Translations under genes and position numbers: made by a program
Assembly: GCF_022761035.1 (NCBI RefSeq)
Contig: NZ_JAKWJP010000007.1
Span: 17,427-81,426 of the forward strand
Direction of reading: 5' to 3'
DNA length: 64,000 bases
DNA from: Microbacterium sp. SS28
GTDB lineage: Bacteria; Actinomycetota; Actinomycetes; Actinomycetales; Microbacteriaceae
Shown: positions 8,451 through 19,159 of the stretch, in pieces
Position numbering within the stretch: the stretch's first letter is position 1
Layout of the letters: the number at the start of each line of letters is the position of its first letter
Notes under the pieces: generated by a model
What the model was told of the DNA's origin: nothing
The model's input: the letters and a program-made list of their open reading frames with translations, nothing else
Databases searched by the model: none

Positions 8451-8456
8451 AGGCTA
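8451..8456 (-). promoter_or_regulatory. -10 box for leaderless GNAT gene
   Basis: TAGCCT on the minus strand ends seven bases before the ATG, so transcription would start at or next to the start codon. Similar spacing occurs before the genes at 34098, 36578 and 54078. Confidence 0.45.
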
Positions 8457-8504
8457 GCCCGGATCAGCCGCATCCGGCACGTCGAGTTTCGCCCCGTGGC
8501 AAAG

Positions 8505-8522
8505 TATCTCGATGTCAAGATA
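8505..8522. promoter_or_regulatory. Candidate operator before isocitrate dehydrogenase
   Basis: TATCTCGATGTCAAGATA is an 18-base inverted repeat with seven of nine pairs matching. It overlaps the expected -35 of icd: TAGGCT at 8538-8543 would be the -10 and TGTCAA at 8513-8518 the -35. The binding protein is unknown. Confidence 0.45.
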
Positions 8523-8572
8523 GTTTCGCCGGTGCGATAGGCTGAACCGCGACCCGAACGGAGACGACACAG

Positions 8573-10792
<2,220 letters not shown>

Positions 10793-10808
10793 TCCCGCAC
10801 GAGTAAAG

Positions 10809-10840
10809 GGGCGACCGGATGCCGCGGCATCCGGTCGCCA
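10809..10840. terminator. Bidirectional terminator between icd and beta-galactosidase
   Basis: Bases 10810-10839 form a perfect 30-base palindrome (GGCGACCGGATGCCG and its complement) flanked by AAAG and CTTT. It lies between convergent genes and can serve both strands. Its centre is an inverted pair of the over-represented 9-mer. Confidence 0.8.
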
Positions 10841-10858
10841 CTTTCGTGTGCCCGGGCG

Positions 10859-12850
10859 CTACTCGCGGGGAGTCTCGCGGACCACGGCGACCTCGCCCGC
10901 GGGCAGCGTGACGGCGCCCGAGACGGGCGTCTCGGCGACGAGGTCGTAGCCGTCCGCCGGCACGAGCGCGTCGGTCGTGCCGTGGTTGACGAGGAAGAGC
11001 CACGACGACTCCCCGCTCACGCGCCGGATCGCCTCGACTCCCGCGACGACGGGCACGCGCGGTGCGACCCCGGCGGCCGCCGCGACGTCGTCCACGAGCG
11101 GGCCGAGGCCTTCGTTCAGGTCGGCCGAGACGTACCAGGCCTGACCCGCGCCGACACGGCGGCGGGTGACGGCGGGCAGTCCCGCGAGCGGTCCCTCGGC
11201 GTAGGTGTCGAGCACCTCGGCGTCCGTGGCGCGGATGCGCTCGGTCCAGTCGACCGCGATCGCGCCCGACGCGAGCGCGACACGCTCCCCGTCGAGCAGC
11301 GGCGCGAACTCCTCGCCGAACACGCCGAGCAGGTCGCGGAACGCGCCGGGGTACCCGCCCGTGCGCACGCGGTTCTCTTCGTCGACTATGCCCGAGAGAT
11401 GGCCGATCACGACAGTCGCGCCGGCGGCCGCGGCATCCGCGATGCGCGCGGCCGACGCGTCGTCGACAGCGTAGAGCCCCGACACGACGAGCAGGTCGTA
11501 CGCCGACAGGTCCGCGGTGGGCGGCACGACGTCGGGCACGAGCCCGCGCGCCGACAGTTCTTCGTGCCAGCGGCGCCCCGCGAGCTCGAGGGGGTGGTCG
11601 TTGAGCGGCTTCTGCCCCTCCTCCCACGCCCATTTCGCCGGGAGGTCCGCGACGAGCGCGACGCGCGAGGGCTCCACGAGACTGCCCGCGACTTCTGAGA
11701 TGCGGTCCAGGATGCCGCCGAGCCGCACGACCTCGCGCCACTGGCGCGTGTCGGTGCCGGCGTGCGGCACGAGGCCCGAGTGGTACTGCTCGACGCCCGA
11801 GGCGGAGGCCCGCCACTGGAAGAAGAGCGCGCCGTCCGAGCCGTGCGCGATGTGCTGCAGGCTGTGCCGCGTCGCCTCGCCGGGCCGCTTCGGCGCGTTG
11901 CGCGGCTGCCAGTTGACGGCGCTCACGGCGTGCTCCATGACGAGCCACGGCTTGGTGCGATCCAGGCCTCGCGCCCGCGAGGCGACGAAGGCGAGTTCCC
12001 GCTCGCGGTGCGGATCGGCGGCCAGCGTGTACTGGTCGATCGCGATGACGTCGAGGTCACCGGCCCAGGTCGCGTAGTCGGCGACGCTGCCGCCGACCCC
12101 GAGCATGAGGTTCGTCGTGATGGGCGTCTGCACCCCTGCGGCGCGCAGCGCGTCCTTCTCCCGGCGGTACTGGTCGAGGTGGGCGTCCGAGCTGAACCTG
12201 TCGTAGGCGAGCAGGAGCGACGGGTTCTGCCCCGACTCGCTCGCGAGGGGCGCCGTCACGTCGTCGAACGACCGGTAGCGCAGACCCCACACCGCCGTGC
12301 CCCACGCCCGGTTGAGCGCGTCGATCGTGCCGTAGCGGGCCCGCGTCCACTCGCGGAAGGCGGCGGAGGATGCCTCGCAGTAGCAGATGCGGTTGCCGCC
12401 GCCGAGCTCGTTGCCGACGTGCCACATCCGCACGGCGGGGTGCGCGCCGTAACGCTCGCCGAGCGTCCGGGCGATGCGCGTGGAGTAGGCGTGCCACGTC
12501 GGGTGGCTCGCGCACCAGCCGAGGCGGCCGCCCGGGAAGTACCGGATGCCGCGGCGGTCGACGGGGATGATCTCGGGGTGGTCGCGGTGCAGCCACAGCG
12601 GGGGAGCCGCCGTCGGCGTCGCGAGGTCGATCCCGATCCCGGCCTCGGACAGGAGGGCGATGACGCGGTCGAACCAGCCCCAGTCCCACACGTCGTCGTC
12701 GACCTCGAGGAACGCCCACGAGAAAACCCCGAGCGTCACGATGTTGACGCCGGCTTCGCGCATGAGCGCGACATCCTCGATCCAGACCTCTTCGTCCCAC
12801 TGCTCGGGGTTGTAGTCGCCGCCGAAGAGCAGCCGGCCGGGCGCCGTCAC
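10859..12850 (-). CDS. GH42 beta-galactosidase
   Basis: The 663-residue cytoplasmic glycosidase opens with the GH42 hallmark LLFGGDYNPEQW. The acid/base glutamate is Glu148 in HVGNE and the nucleophile Glu306 in LVMEH; a trimerisation domain and a C-terminal beta domain follow. There is no signal peptide, so it acts on imported oligosaccharides. It is the last gene of the leftward glycan operon. GTG 12850 overlaps the kinase stop by four bases. GH42 enzymes release beta-galactosyl residues; in this neighbourhood, galactose-containing plant oligosaccharides are plausible, but the exact linkage cannot be read. Confidence 0.94.
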   Translation of the reverse strand: MTAPGRLLFGGDYNPEQWDEEVWIEDVALMREAGVNIVTLGVFSWAFLEVDDDVWDWGWFDRVIALLSEAGIGIDLATPTAAPPLWLHRDHPEIIPVDRRGIRYFPGGRLGWCASHPTWHAYSTRIARTLGERYGAHPAVRMWHVGNELGGGNRICYCEASSAAFREWTRARYGTIDALNRAWGTAVWGLRYRSFDDVTAPLASESGQNPSLLLAYDRFSSDAHLDQYRREKDALRAAGVQTPITTNLMLGVGGSVADYATWAGDLDVIAIDQYTLAADPHRERELAFVASRARGLDRTKPWLVMEHAVSAVNWQPRNAPKRPGEATRHSLQHIAHGSDGALFFQWRASASGVEQYHSGLVPHAGTDTRQWREVVRLGGILDRISEVAGSLVEPSRVALVADLPAKWAWEEGQKPLNDHPLELAGRRWHEELSARGLVPDVVPPTADLSAYDLLVVSGLYAVDDASAARIADAAAAGATVVIGHLSGIVDEENRVRTGGYPGAFRDLLGVFGEEFAPLLDGERVALASGAIAVDWTERIRATDAEVLDTYAEGPLAGLPAVTRRRVGAGQAWYVSADLNEGLGPLVDDVAAAAGVAPRVPVVAGVEAIRRVSGESSWLFLVNHGTTDALVPADGYDLVAETPVSGAVTLPAGEVAVVRETPRE

Positions 12851-13782
12851 GCGGCTCCCGCCCGGTAGACGGCGGACGACAGCGGATGCCCCGCAGCGAG
12901 GTCGGCGAGCGCGAGGGCCCCGTCGATCCCCTCGCCGCGCGGGGCGACGAGCGCGACGTCGGTGCGCGTGCCGCCGTCGGTGAGGGCCGCCGCGAAGGCG
13001 TCGTGCAGGCGAGTGGAGCGGAAGACGCCGCCGATCGCGCAGACCGCGAAACGCTCGTCGGCCTCCCGCCGCACGTTCGCGAGCGAGGTCGTGACACTCG
13101 CGGCGAGCTCCCTCGCGGCGCGGTCGGTGATGGCCTGCGCGACGGCATCGCCGTCGGCGGCGAGCCGTGCGACGTGCGCCGCGAACGAGGCGACGATCCG
13201 CACGCGGTCCTCGGCTGCCTGCAGCTCGATGTAGGCCTGGGGGAGGCTCGGCCACAGCTCGCGCACGGGGTCGGTGAGTGCCGTCGCCGGCCCGCGGCCG
13301 TCGTATGCGCGCATGACCGCGTCGAGCGCTTCGCGCCCGATCCAGTAGCCGCTGCCCGCGTCGCCCATGATGTAGCCCCAGCCGTCGACCCGCGAGACGG
13401 CGTCCTGTCCGACCGCGAGGGTAACGACCCCCGTGCCGGCGGCGACGACCGCGCCGCGGGCGTCGCCGAGCGCACCCAGGAACGACGTCGTCGAGTCGTG
13501 CGCGAGCGTCGCGCCCCGCACGCCCGTGCCGTGCACGAGCGAGAGCAGCTGCGCGGCATCCGCGTCCCGATCCGTGAGCCCCGAGATGCCCGCCGTCACG
13601 AGGTCGGGCACGGCGCCCGTCTTCGCGATCGCGGAGCGCACGACCTCGGCGAGCTGCGGCAGCAGCGGCTCGTGCGTGTCGATGCCGCGGAACACCGCCT
13701 CGGCGTGCTCGTGGGGCGCCTCGAGGCGCACCTTGATGCCGGTCTGACCCGCGTCGATCGCGAGCACCCGTGTCGTCGTCAT
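12847..13782 (-). CDS. BadF/BadG-family sugar kinase (GlcNAc kinase-like)
   Basis: The 311-residue protein has the ASKHA fold of the BadF/BadG/BcrA family. The phosphate-1 motif is LAIDAGQTGIKV near the N-terminus, an adenosine-type GTGVVTLAVG segment lies about 116-125, and MGDAGSGYWIG follows at about 140-150. Family members annotated as N-acetylglucosamine kinases phosphorylate amino sugars. Here it lies between GH42 and GH113 genes beside a beta-mannosidase, and the operon has no other kinase, so phosphorylation of a released hexose such as mannose is a fair guess. ATG 13782 overlaps the upstream stop (ATGA). Confidence 0.85.
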   Translation of the reverse strand: MTTTRVLAIDAGQTGIKVRLEAPHEHAEAVFRGIDTHEPLLPQLAEVVRSAIAKTGAVPDLVTAGISGLTDRDADAAQLLSLVHGTGVRGATLAHDSTTSFLGALGDARGAVVAAGTGVVTLAVGQDAVSRVDGWGYIMGDAGSGYWIGREALDAVMRAYDGRGPATALTDPVRELWPSLPQAYIELQAAEDRVRIVASFAAHVARLAADGDAVAQAITDRAARELAASVTTSLANVRREADERFAVCAIGGVFRSTRLHDAFAAALTDGGTRTDVALVAPRGEGIDGALALADLAAGHPLSSAVYRAGAA

Positions 13783-14729
13783 CGCAGCTCCCCACCGCTC
13801 ATGACCGCATACGTCTCGCGCAGGTACTCCCCGGCGGGCTTCGCGTACGGGCAGTAATCGTCGTTCCGGGCGGCGTCCTCGGGCTGATACAGCCGCGCGG
13901 GCCAGTCCCACAGCATGAAGCCTTCCACCCAGGGGCGCTCGGCGCACGCCTCGAACATCGCGCGGTAGTAGCGCAGCTGCTCGTCGCCCGACGGAGCGCC
14001 CGCGAGCGTCCAGTCGTTCGGCCGCGCCGCCGAGCCCTCGCGGCTCGGGCAGCCCGCCTCCATGAAGATGAACGGCTTGCCGGATGCCGCGACCGCGGCT
14101 CCGATGCGGTCGAGCTGCTCGTCCCACGCGTCGATCGGGTAGTAGCCGCTCGACGACACGACATCGACGGCGTCCCACCACGTGAGGCGGTCTTCCTGGT
14201 ACTTGTCGCAGTTGTAGGTGACGAGCCCGCTGTAGACGAGCCGGATGTCCGCGATGAGCGCGCGCCACTCCGCCTCGCGCGCGTCGGCGCGCACCATCTC
14301 GCAGCCGATGCAGAGCATTTCGCAGCCCTCCGCCTCGGCGATCGCGGCGGCGTGCAGCAGGAACGCGCGGTAGGAGACGAACCACTCGCCCCACGTCGGC
14401 TCGCCCGGAACGTCCTGGTCGAAGAACCCGATGTGGGCGCGCCACGTGCCGTCGGCGCAGTTGACGACGGGCTTGAGGCACACCTTGAGCCCGTGGCTCT
14501 TGGCCTCGCGGATCGCCCACACGATCTCGTCGTCCGTCACGGTCGGCGCGTCCTGGAACGGGATCTCGGTCGAGAACGGCGTCGCCTGCAGAGCCGAGTA
14601 CGCGAGCGCGGTCCAGTTGACGGCGTGGTCGGCCATGGCCGCGACGGATGCCGCTGCCTCGGCCGTGCCCCACGTGCCGCGTGTGCCGACCCACCCCCAC
14701 GTCATGCCGCAGACGGGGCCGCCGAGCAT
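13779..14729 (-). CDS. GH113-type beta-mannanase, intracellular
   Basis: The 316-residue protein resembles GH113 enzymes, TIM-barrel mannanases often mislabelled as xylanases. Candidate acid/base Glu144 lies in LCIGCEM and nucleophile Glu224 in FIFMEAGCP, close to the positions used in the Alicyclobacillus enzyme. No signal peptide is present, so it would cut imported manno-oligosaccharides. The flanking beta-mannosidase supports this role. ATG 14729 is used; a GTG two codons earlier (14735) overlaps the upstream stop as GTGA, the pattern used elsewhere in this operon, and is equally possible. Confidence 0.85.
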   Translation of the reverse strand: MLGGPVCGMTWGWVGTRGTWGTAEAAASVAAMADHAVNWTALAYSALQATPFSTEIPFQDAPTVTDDEIVWAIREAKSHGLKVCLKPVVNCADGTWRAHIGFFDQDVPGEPTWGEWFVSYRAFLLHAAAIAEAEGCEMLCIGCEMVRADAREAEWRALIADIRLVYSGLVTYNCDKYQEDRLTWWDAVDVVSSSGYYPIDAWDEQLDRIGAAVAASGKPFIFMEAGCPSREGSAARPNDWTLAGAPSGDEQLRYYRAMFEACAERPWVEGFMLWDWPARLYQPEDAARNDDYCPYAKPAGEYLRETYAVMSGGELR

Positions 14730-14731
14730 GT

Positions 14732-17233
14732 TCACCGCGCGACCAGCTGGTTGGCGCTGCGCAGCACCTCGGGCGCCCCGAGACGCGCCGCGTCGAGCGT
14801 GCCCTCGTGGCGGATCAGCATGCCGGCGCTCTCGCCCGGCAGCAGGGTGACCAGTCCATCGGTCGCGACGGCGGACGGGTCGACCTTGTCGGCGAGGATC
14901 GTCAGGTCGCGCACGAGGCTGTGCGCCGTCACCGTGACGAGCGTGCCGCCGTCGGCGGGCGCCGTCTCGACCTCGAGAGCAGCGGCGCCGAGCGCCGAGT
15001 CCCGCGGCTCGGCGAAGAACCACTCGCCGCGGACGCCGTCGATCTCGGCGACGACGAGCTCGCTCGCCGCGTCACCGGGGGCAGCGACCGTCGCCTCGAT
15101 CGCCACGGTGACCGTGCCGCGCGACGGCACCTCGAGCGCGGCATCCGTCTCGGCCAGCACCGTCCCGTCGAACGCGAGCCGGCGGACGCGCAGCGTGCCC
15201 GCCCAGTCCCCGCCGGTGTCGTTCGACACGATCGCGGCGAGACCCCCCTCGCGCGGCTGCAGCGTCACGAGCCGGGGCGCGAAGGCGCGGCGCAGGCCGT
15301 GGAAGAGCGGCTTCGGACGCTCGTCGCCGTCGATCGCGGCCCACGACGTGACGGGCCAGCAGTCGTTGAGCTGCCACACGATGGCGCCCTGCGTGTGCGG
15401 CGCCCACGAGCGGAAGTGCTCGAGCGCCGTGCGCACCGCGATCGCCTGGTTGAGCTGCATGGCCCAGTGCCACGTCTCCATGTCCTCCGGCACGCGGAAG
15501 TGCGGCAGGAGTCCGTTCGTGAGCTTGACGTTGCCCTCGGTCGCCTTCTGGTGCACGATCATGCCGGGCGACTCGGGGGTCAGCGGGTCGTCGCTCACGG
15601 AGCGCAGCAGTGTCGACCACGCGGGCGGTCCCTGCCAGCCGAACTCCGCGACGAAGCGCGGGCGGTGGTCCCGGTAGGTCGTCCAGTCCAGGCGGTTCCA
15701 CTGCTCCCAGAGGTGCATCGAGCCGGACGTCTCGTCGTTGGGGTGCAGGCCCGTCTGCTGCTGCCCGTCCCAGCCGCCGCCGGGGCTGAAGGGGCTTCCG
15801 GGGGCATAGGGCACGTGCGGCGCGAGTTCGGACACGAGCGCGGGGAACAGATCGTAGTAGTAGTACGCGCCCCACGTCTTGCCGTCGAGGCGCTGCTTCC
15901 AGCCCCAGTCCTCGTAGCCCCAGAGGTTCTCGTTGTTGCCTGTCAGGAGCACGAGCGAGGTGTGGTGCGCGAGGCGTGCGATGTTGTCGCGGGCCTCCGC
16001 CTCGACCTCGGAGCGCAGCGGCTCCTCCTCGGCGTACGCGGCGCACGCGAACAGGAAGTCCTGCCACACGAGCAGGCCCTTCTCATCGGCGAGCTCGTAG
16101 AAGTCGTCCGACTCGTAGAGCCCGCCGCCCCACACGCGGATGAGGTTGAGGTTCGCGTCGAGGGCCTGGTCGAAGCGCCGATTCAGGCGGTCGCGCGTGA
16201 TGCGCACGGGCAGGGCGTCGTCCGGGATCCAGTTGGCGCCCTTGACGAAGACGGGCTGATCGTTGACGACGAGCGTGAAGGGCGTGCCGGACTCGTCGGG
16301 CGTGACGTCCCAGCGCACGTCGCGGAAGCCGACGGTCCGGTGGGTCGCGTCGAGGACGTGAGGTTCGTCGCCGCGCAGGCGGACGTCGACGACGTACACG
16401 GGCTGCGCCCCGTAGCCCGCGGGCCACCAGCGCTCGACTGCCGGCACGTCGAGGGTCACACGCGCACGAGCCCCCTCGACCTCGACGGTCGTGCCCGGCA
16501 GCACGTCGCCGAGCCCCGGCCCGTTGACCGCGACGCTGACGACGAGCGGCCGGGATGGCGCATCCGTCGTTCGCTCGACCTCGATGTCGACCGTGACGAT
16601 GCCGCCGTCGCCCTCCGGGGTCGCGACGACGCGCGCCTGCGCGATCCGCGCGATCGACCACGACTCGAGCGCGACGTCCTTCACGATGCCGCTCGTGTAG
16701 GTGGCGATGCCCCAGTCCCATCCGAAACTGCACGCCGACTTGCGGATCGCGTCGTATGGGAGCGGGTAGGGGCGCTGGCGCGCGCCGAGCGCGACGCTCT
16801 GCGCATTGGCGTACTTGACGGGGGATCGGAAGGCGACTTCGAGGTCGTTCGCGTCCTCGACGAGCACGTCCGTCACATCGAACCGGTACGACCGGTGCTG
16901 GTTGGCCGTCTCGCCGAGGACGCGGCCGTTGAGCGTCACGCGTGCGACGGTGTCGAGGCTCGCGAAGGTGAGGTCGGTGCGCTCGGCGCCGTCGGGAGTC
17001 CACGTGAACGACGTGCGATACGTCCAGTCGACGAGCCCGATCCAGGCCAGCGCCGACTCGTTGTCGTCGAGGAACGGGTCGGGGATCAGGCCCGCCGCGA
17101 GCAGGTCGGTGTGCACGCAGCCGGGGACGGTCGCAGGCACGACCGCGCCGGCGATCGGTGCGGGCGCGGGCCCGGCGGCAGCGCGGAGGGTCCAGCCGTC
17201 GTGGAGGGGGCGGCGGGTCAGGGTGAGGGTCAT
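14732..17233 (-). CDS. GH2 beta-mannosidase
   Basis: The 833-residue enzyme has the multi-domain GH2 layout: a jelly-roll domain (about 1-190), an immunoglobulin-like domain, and a TIM barrel from about 300. The beta-mannosidase subgroup is marked by SACSFGWDWG and the LIRVWGGGLYESD block. The acid/base is Glu435 in LTGNNENLWG and the nucleophile Glu530 in FVAEFGWQG. It removes terminal beta-1,4-mannose from oligosaccharides and has no secretion signal. ATG 17233 overlaps the permease stop (ATGA), so enzyme synthesis is coupled to the importer. Confidence 0.95.
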   Translation of the reverse strand: MTLTLTRRPLHDGWTLRAAAGPAPAPIAGAVVPATVPGCVHTDLLAAGLIPDPFLDDNESALAWIGLVDWTYRTSFTWTPDGAERTDLTFASLDTVARVTLNGRVLGETANQHRSYRFDVTDVLVEDANDLEVAFRSPVKYANAQSVALGARQRPYPLPYDAIRKSACSFGWDWGIATYTSGIVKDVALESWSIARIAQARVVATPEGDGGIVTVDIEVERTTDAPSRPLVVSVAVNGPGLGDVLPGTTVEVEGARARVTLDVPAVERWWPAGYGAQPVYVVDVRLRGDEPHVLDATHRTVGFRDVRWDVTPDESGTPFTLVVNDQPVFVKGANWIPDDALPVRITRDRLNRRFDQALDANLNLIRVWGGGLYESDDFYELADEKGLLVWQDFLFACAAYAEEEPLRSEVEAEARDNIARLAHHTSLVLLTGNNENLWGYEDWGWKQRLDGKTWGAYYYYDLFPALVSELAPHVPYAPGSPFSPGGGWDGQQQTGLHPNDETSGSMHLWEQWNRLDWTTYRDHRPRFVAEFGWQGPPAWSTLLRSVSDDPLTPESPGMIVHQKATEGNVKLTNGLLPHFRVPEDMETWHWAMQLNQAIAVRTALEHFRSWAPHTQGAIVWQLNDCWPVTSWAAIDGDERPKPLFHGLRRAFAPRLVTLQPREGGLAAIVSNDTGGDWAGTLRVRRLAFDGTVLAETDAALEVPSRGTVTVAIEATVAAPGDAASELVVAEIDGVRGEWFFAEPRDSALGAAALEVETAPADGGTLVTVTAHSLVRDLTILADKVDPSAVATDGLVTLLPGESAGMLIRHEGTLDAARLGAPEVLRSANQLVAR

Positions 17234-18147
17234 TTGACGGCTCCCGCGGTGAGGCCCTTGTAGATCCAGCGCTGCAGCAGGAGGAAGGCGATGAACGTCG
17301 GGATGATGACGAGGATCGTCCCGGCGGCGATGACCTCCCACTGCGCCCCATAGGGGCCCTTGAAGCGGAACAGCGCCGTGGAGATGAACTGCTGGGACGG
17401 CAGATAGAGGAAGGGGAGGTAGAACTCGTTGTAGATCGCGATGCCCTTGATGATGACGACGGTCGCGATCGCGGGCCGCAGCAGCGGAAGGATGATGCGC
17501 CAGTAGATCGTCCAGCGGTTGGCGCCGTCGATCATCGCCGCTTCGTCGAGCGACACCGGGATGGATTGCATGAACTGGATGAACAGGTAGATCGCGATGA
17601 TGTCGGTGCCCATGAACAGGATGACGAGAGCCGCCATCGAGTCGTAGAGCCCGAGGGCGCTGATGAGCTGGAAGGTCGCGACCTGCGTGGTCACGCCGGG
17701 GATCAGCGTGGCGGCCAGGAAGAGCACGAGGACGAGCCGCTTTCCGCGGAAGTTGAACCGGTCGAGGGCGTAGGCGGCCATCGTGCCGATGAAGATCGTC
17801 CCCACGAGGGAGACGGCCAGGACGATCGTCGTGTTCACGAAGCCCTGGAGCATCTCTCCGCTGACGAAGGCGGTGACGAAGTTGTCGAAATTGAGCCAGT
17901 CGGACGGCGGCGTGAAGGGGCCCGTCTCGGCGTATTCCTTGCCCGTCTTCAGCCCCGCGAACAGGAGAACCGAGAGCGGAAGGATCGTGATGATCGACGC
18001 CACGACGAGGCTCGTGTATTTGGCAGTCGTCGCGCTGCCTGAGCGCAGGCGCTCGAGCGGCGATCGACCGCGGATCTTCCGCGGTGGGGTGGTCCGCATC
18101 GGCATCGTGGTGAGAGGCTCTGTCATGGTGTGCTCTGTCGTGGTCAT
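17230..18147 (-). CDS. Carbohydrate ABC importer permease (MalG/LacG type)
   Basis: The 305-residue inner-membrane protein has six predicted helices. The cytoplasmic coupling loop has the expected EAAMIDGANRWTIYWRIILP sequence, and the C-terminus ends KGLTAGAVK as in the MalG group. It forms the channel with the upstream permease and is served by the lipoprotein two genes upstream. No ATPase is encoded in the operon, so a shared MsiK-like ATPase is expected. The start overlaps the previous gene by four bases (ATGA). Confidence 0.94.
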   Translation of the reverse strand: MTTTEHTMTEPLTTMPMRTTPPRKIRGRSPLERLRSGSATTAKYTSLVVASIITILPLSVLLFAGLKTGKEYAETGPFTPPSDWLNFDNFVTAFVSGEMLQGFVNTTIVLAVSLVGTIFIGTMAAYALDRFNFRGKRLVLVLFLAATLIPGVTTQVATFQLISALGLYDSMAALVILFMGTDIIAIYLFIQFMQSIPVSLDEAAMIDGANRWTIYWRIILPLLRPAIATVVIIKGIAIYNEFYLPFLYLPSQQFISTALFRFKGPYGAQWEVIAAGTILVIIPTFIAFLLLQRWIYKGLTAGAVK

Positions 18148-19139
18148 GTCAGGTCGACCTTCTCGTCGGGGAATACTTTGCGCTGAATCCAGGTCACGAC
18201 CAGCACGATGAGGAGCAGGACCACCGCCATCGCGGAGGCGAGCCCCACGCTCCGATAGGTGAATGCTGTCTGCAGGGTCTGGATGACGAAGGTGTTGGAA
18301 CCGTTTGCGCCTCCGGTCATCACGAAGGGCACTTCGAACACGCTGAGGCTGCCCGCGATCGCGAGGATGACCGTGAGGCCCACGACGCGGCGGATGCCGG
18401 GGAAGATGATCGCCCAGAACTGGGCCCAGCGGGAAGCGCCGTCGATCTCGGCGGCCTCGTACAGCTCGTGCGGGATCGACTGGATCGCGCCGAGGAACAG
18501 CACGAAGGCCATGCCGGTATAGCGCCAGACGGACGTGGCTGCGAGCGACCAGTTGACGACAGACGGATCGCCGAGCCAATGCGGCGGGTCCGTCACGCCG
18601 AACCACGAGAGGACCGTGTCGAGTGTCCCGCCGGGCTGGTACAGGTAGAGGAAGACGAAGCCGACGGCCACGCCGTTGATGAGGTAGGGGAAGAAGAGCG
18701 CTCCGCGGAAGAAGCTCGAGAACCGTGTCGAAAAGCTCAGGATCGTCGCGAAGTAGAGGGCGATCGCCATCTGGACGAACGAGGCCGCGAAGTAGTAGAG
18801 GCTGACGAAGAAGACGGAGAAGATCCGCGGGTCTGTGAAGACCTCAAGGTAATTCTCGAAGCCCACGAGGTTCTTCTGCTGATCGATGCCGTCCCAGTCG
18901 GTGACGCTGTAGTAGAAGAGGTTGATCGCGGGCCAGTACGTGAAGACCAGGAGCAGTCCGACGGCTGCGGCGAGGAAGAGCCAGGGAGTGAGCCCACGGA
19001 CGAAGCGCCCCTTGCGTGGGGTGAGGGGCCGGCCCTCGCCGGTTCCGCGCATGACTCCGCGGAACCGGCGAGAGCTGACCGCCGGGGAGAGGACGGCAGG
19101 CGCTCCGGCTGGAGCCCCACCGGGAGAAGTGATCGACAT
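18144..19139 (-). CDS. Carbohydrate ABC importer permease (MalF/LacF type)
   Basis: The 331-residue membrane protein has a basic, flexible N-terminal tail of about 50 residues, then six predicted helices. The coupling loop reads YEAAEIDGASRWAQFWAI. It belongs to the MalF-like partner group of CUT1 importers. The gene begins 20 bases after the binding-protein stop and overlaps the second permease. Substrate is inferred from the operon: manno- or galactomanno-oligosaccharides. Confidence 0.94.
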   Translation of the reverse strand: MSITSPGGAPAGAPAVLSPAVSSRRFRGVMRGTGEGRPLTPRKGRFVRGLTPWLFLAAAVGLLLVFTYWPAINLFYYSVTDWDGIDQQKNLVGFENYLEVFTDPRIFSVFFVSLYYFAASFVQMAIALYFATILSFSTRFSSFFRGALFFPYLINGVAVGFVFLYLYQPGGTLDTVLSWFGVTDPPHWLGDPSVVNWSLAATSVWRYTGMAFVLFLGAIQSIPHELYEAAEIDGASRWAQFWAIIFPGIRRVVGLTVILAIAGSLSVFEVPFVMTGGANGSNTFVIQTLQTAFTYRSVGLASAMAVVLLLIVLVVTWIQRKVFPDEKVDLT

Positions 19140-19159
19140 TGTGCCTACCGTCCTTTCGG

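Noticed and set aside
13779..14729. Beta-xylanase
   Set aside because: This is a frequent database label for the family; the catalytic glutamate positions and the neighbouring beta-mannosidase fit GH113 mannanase better.
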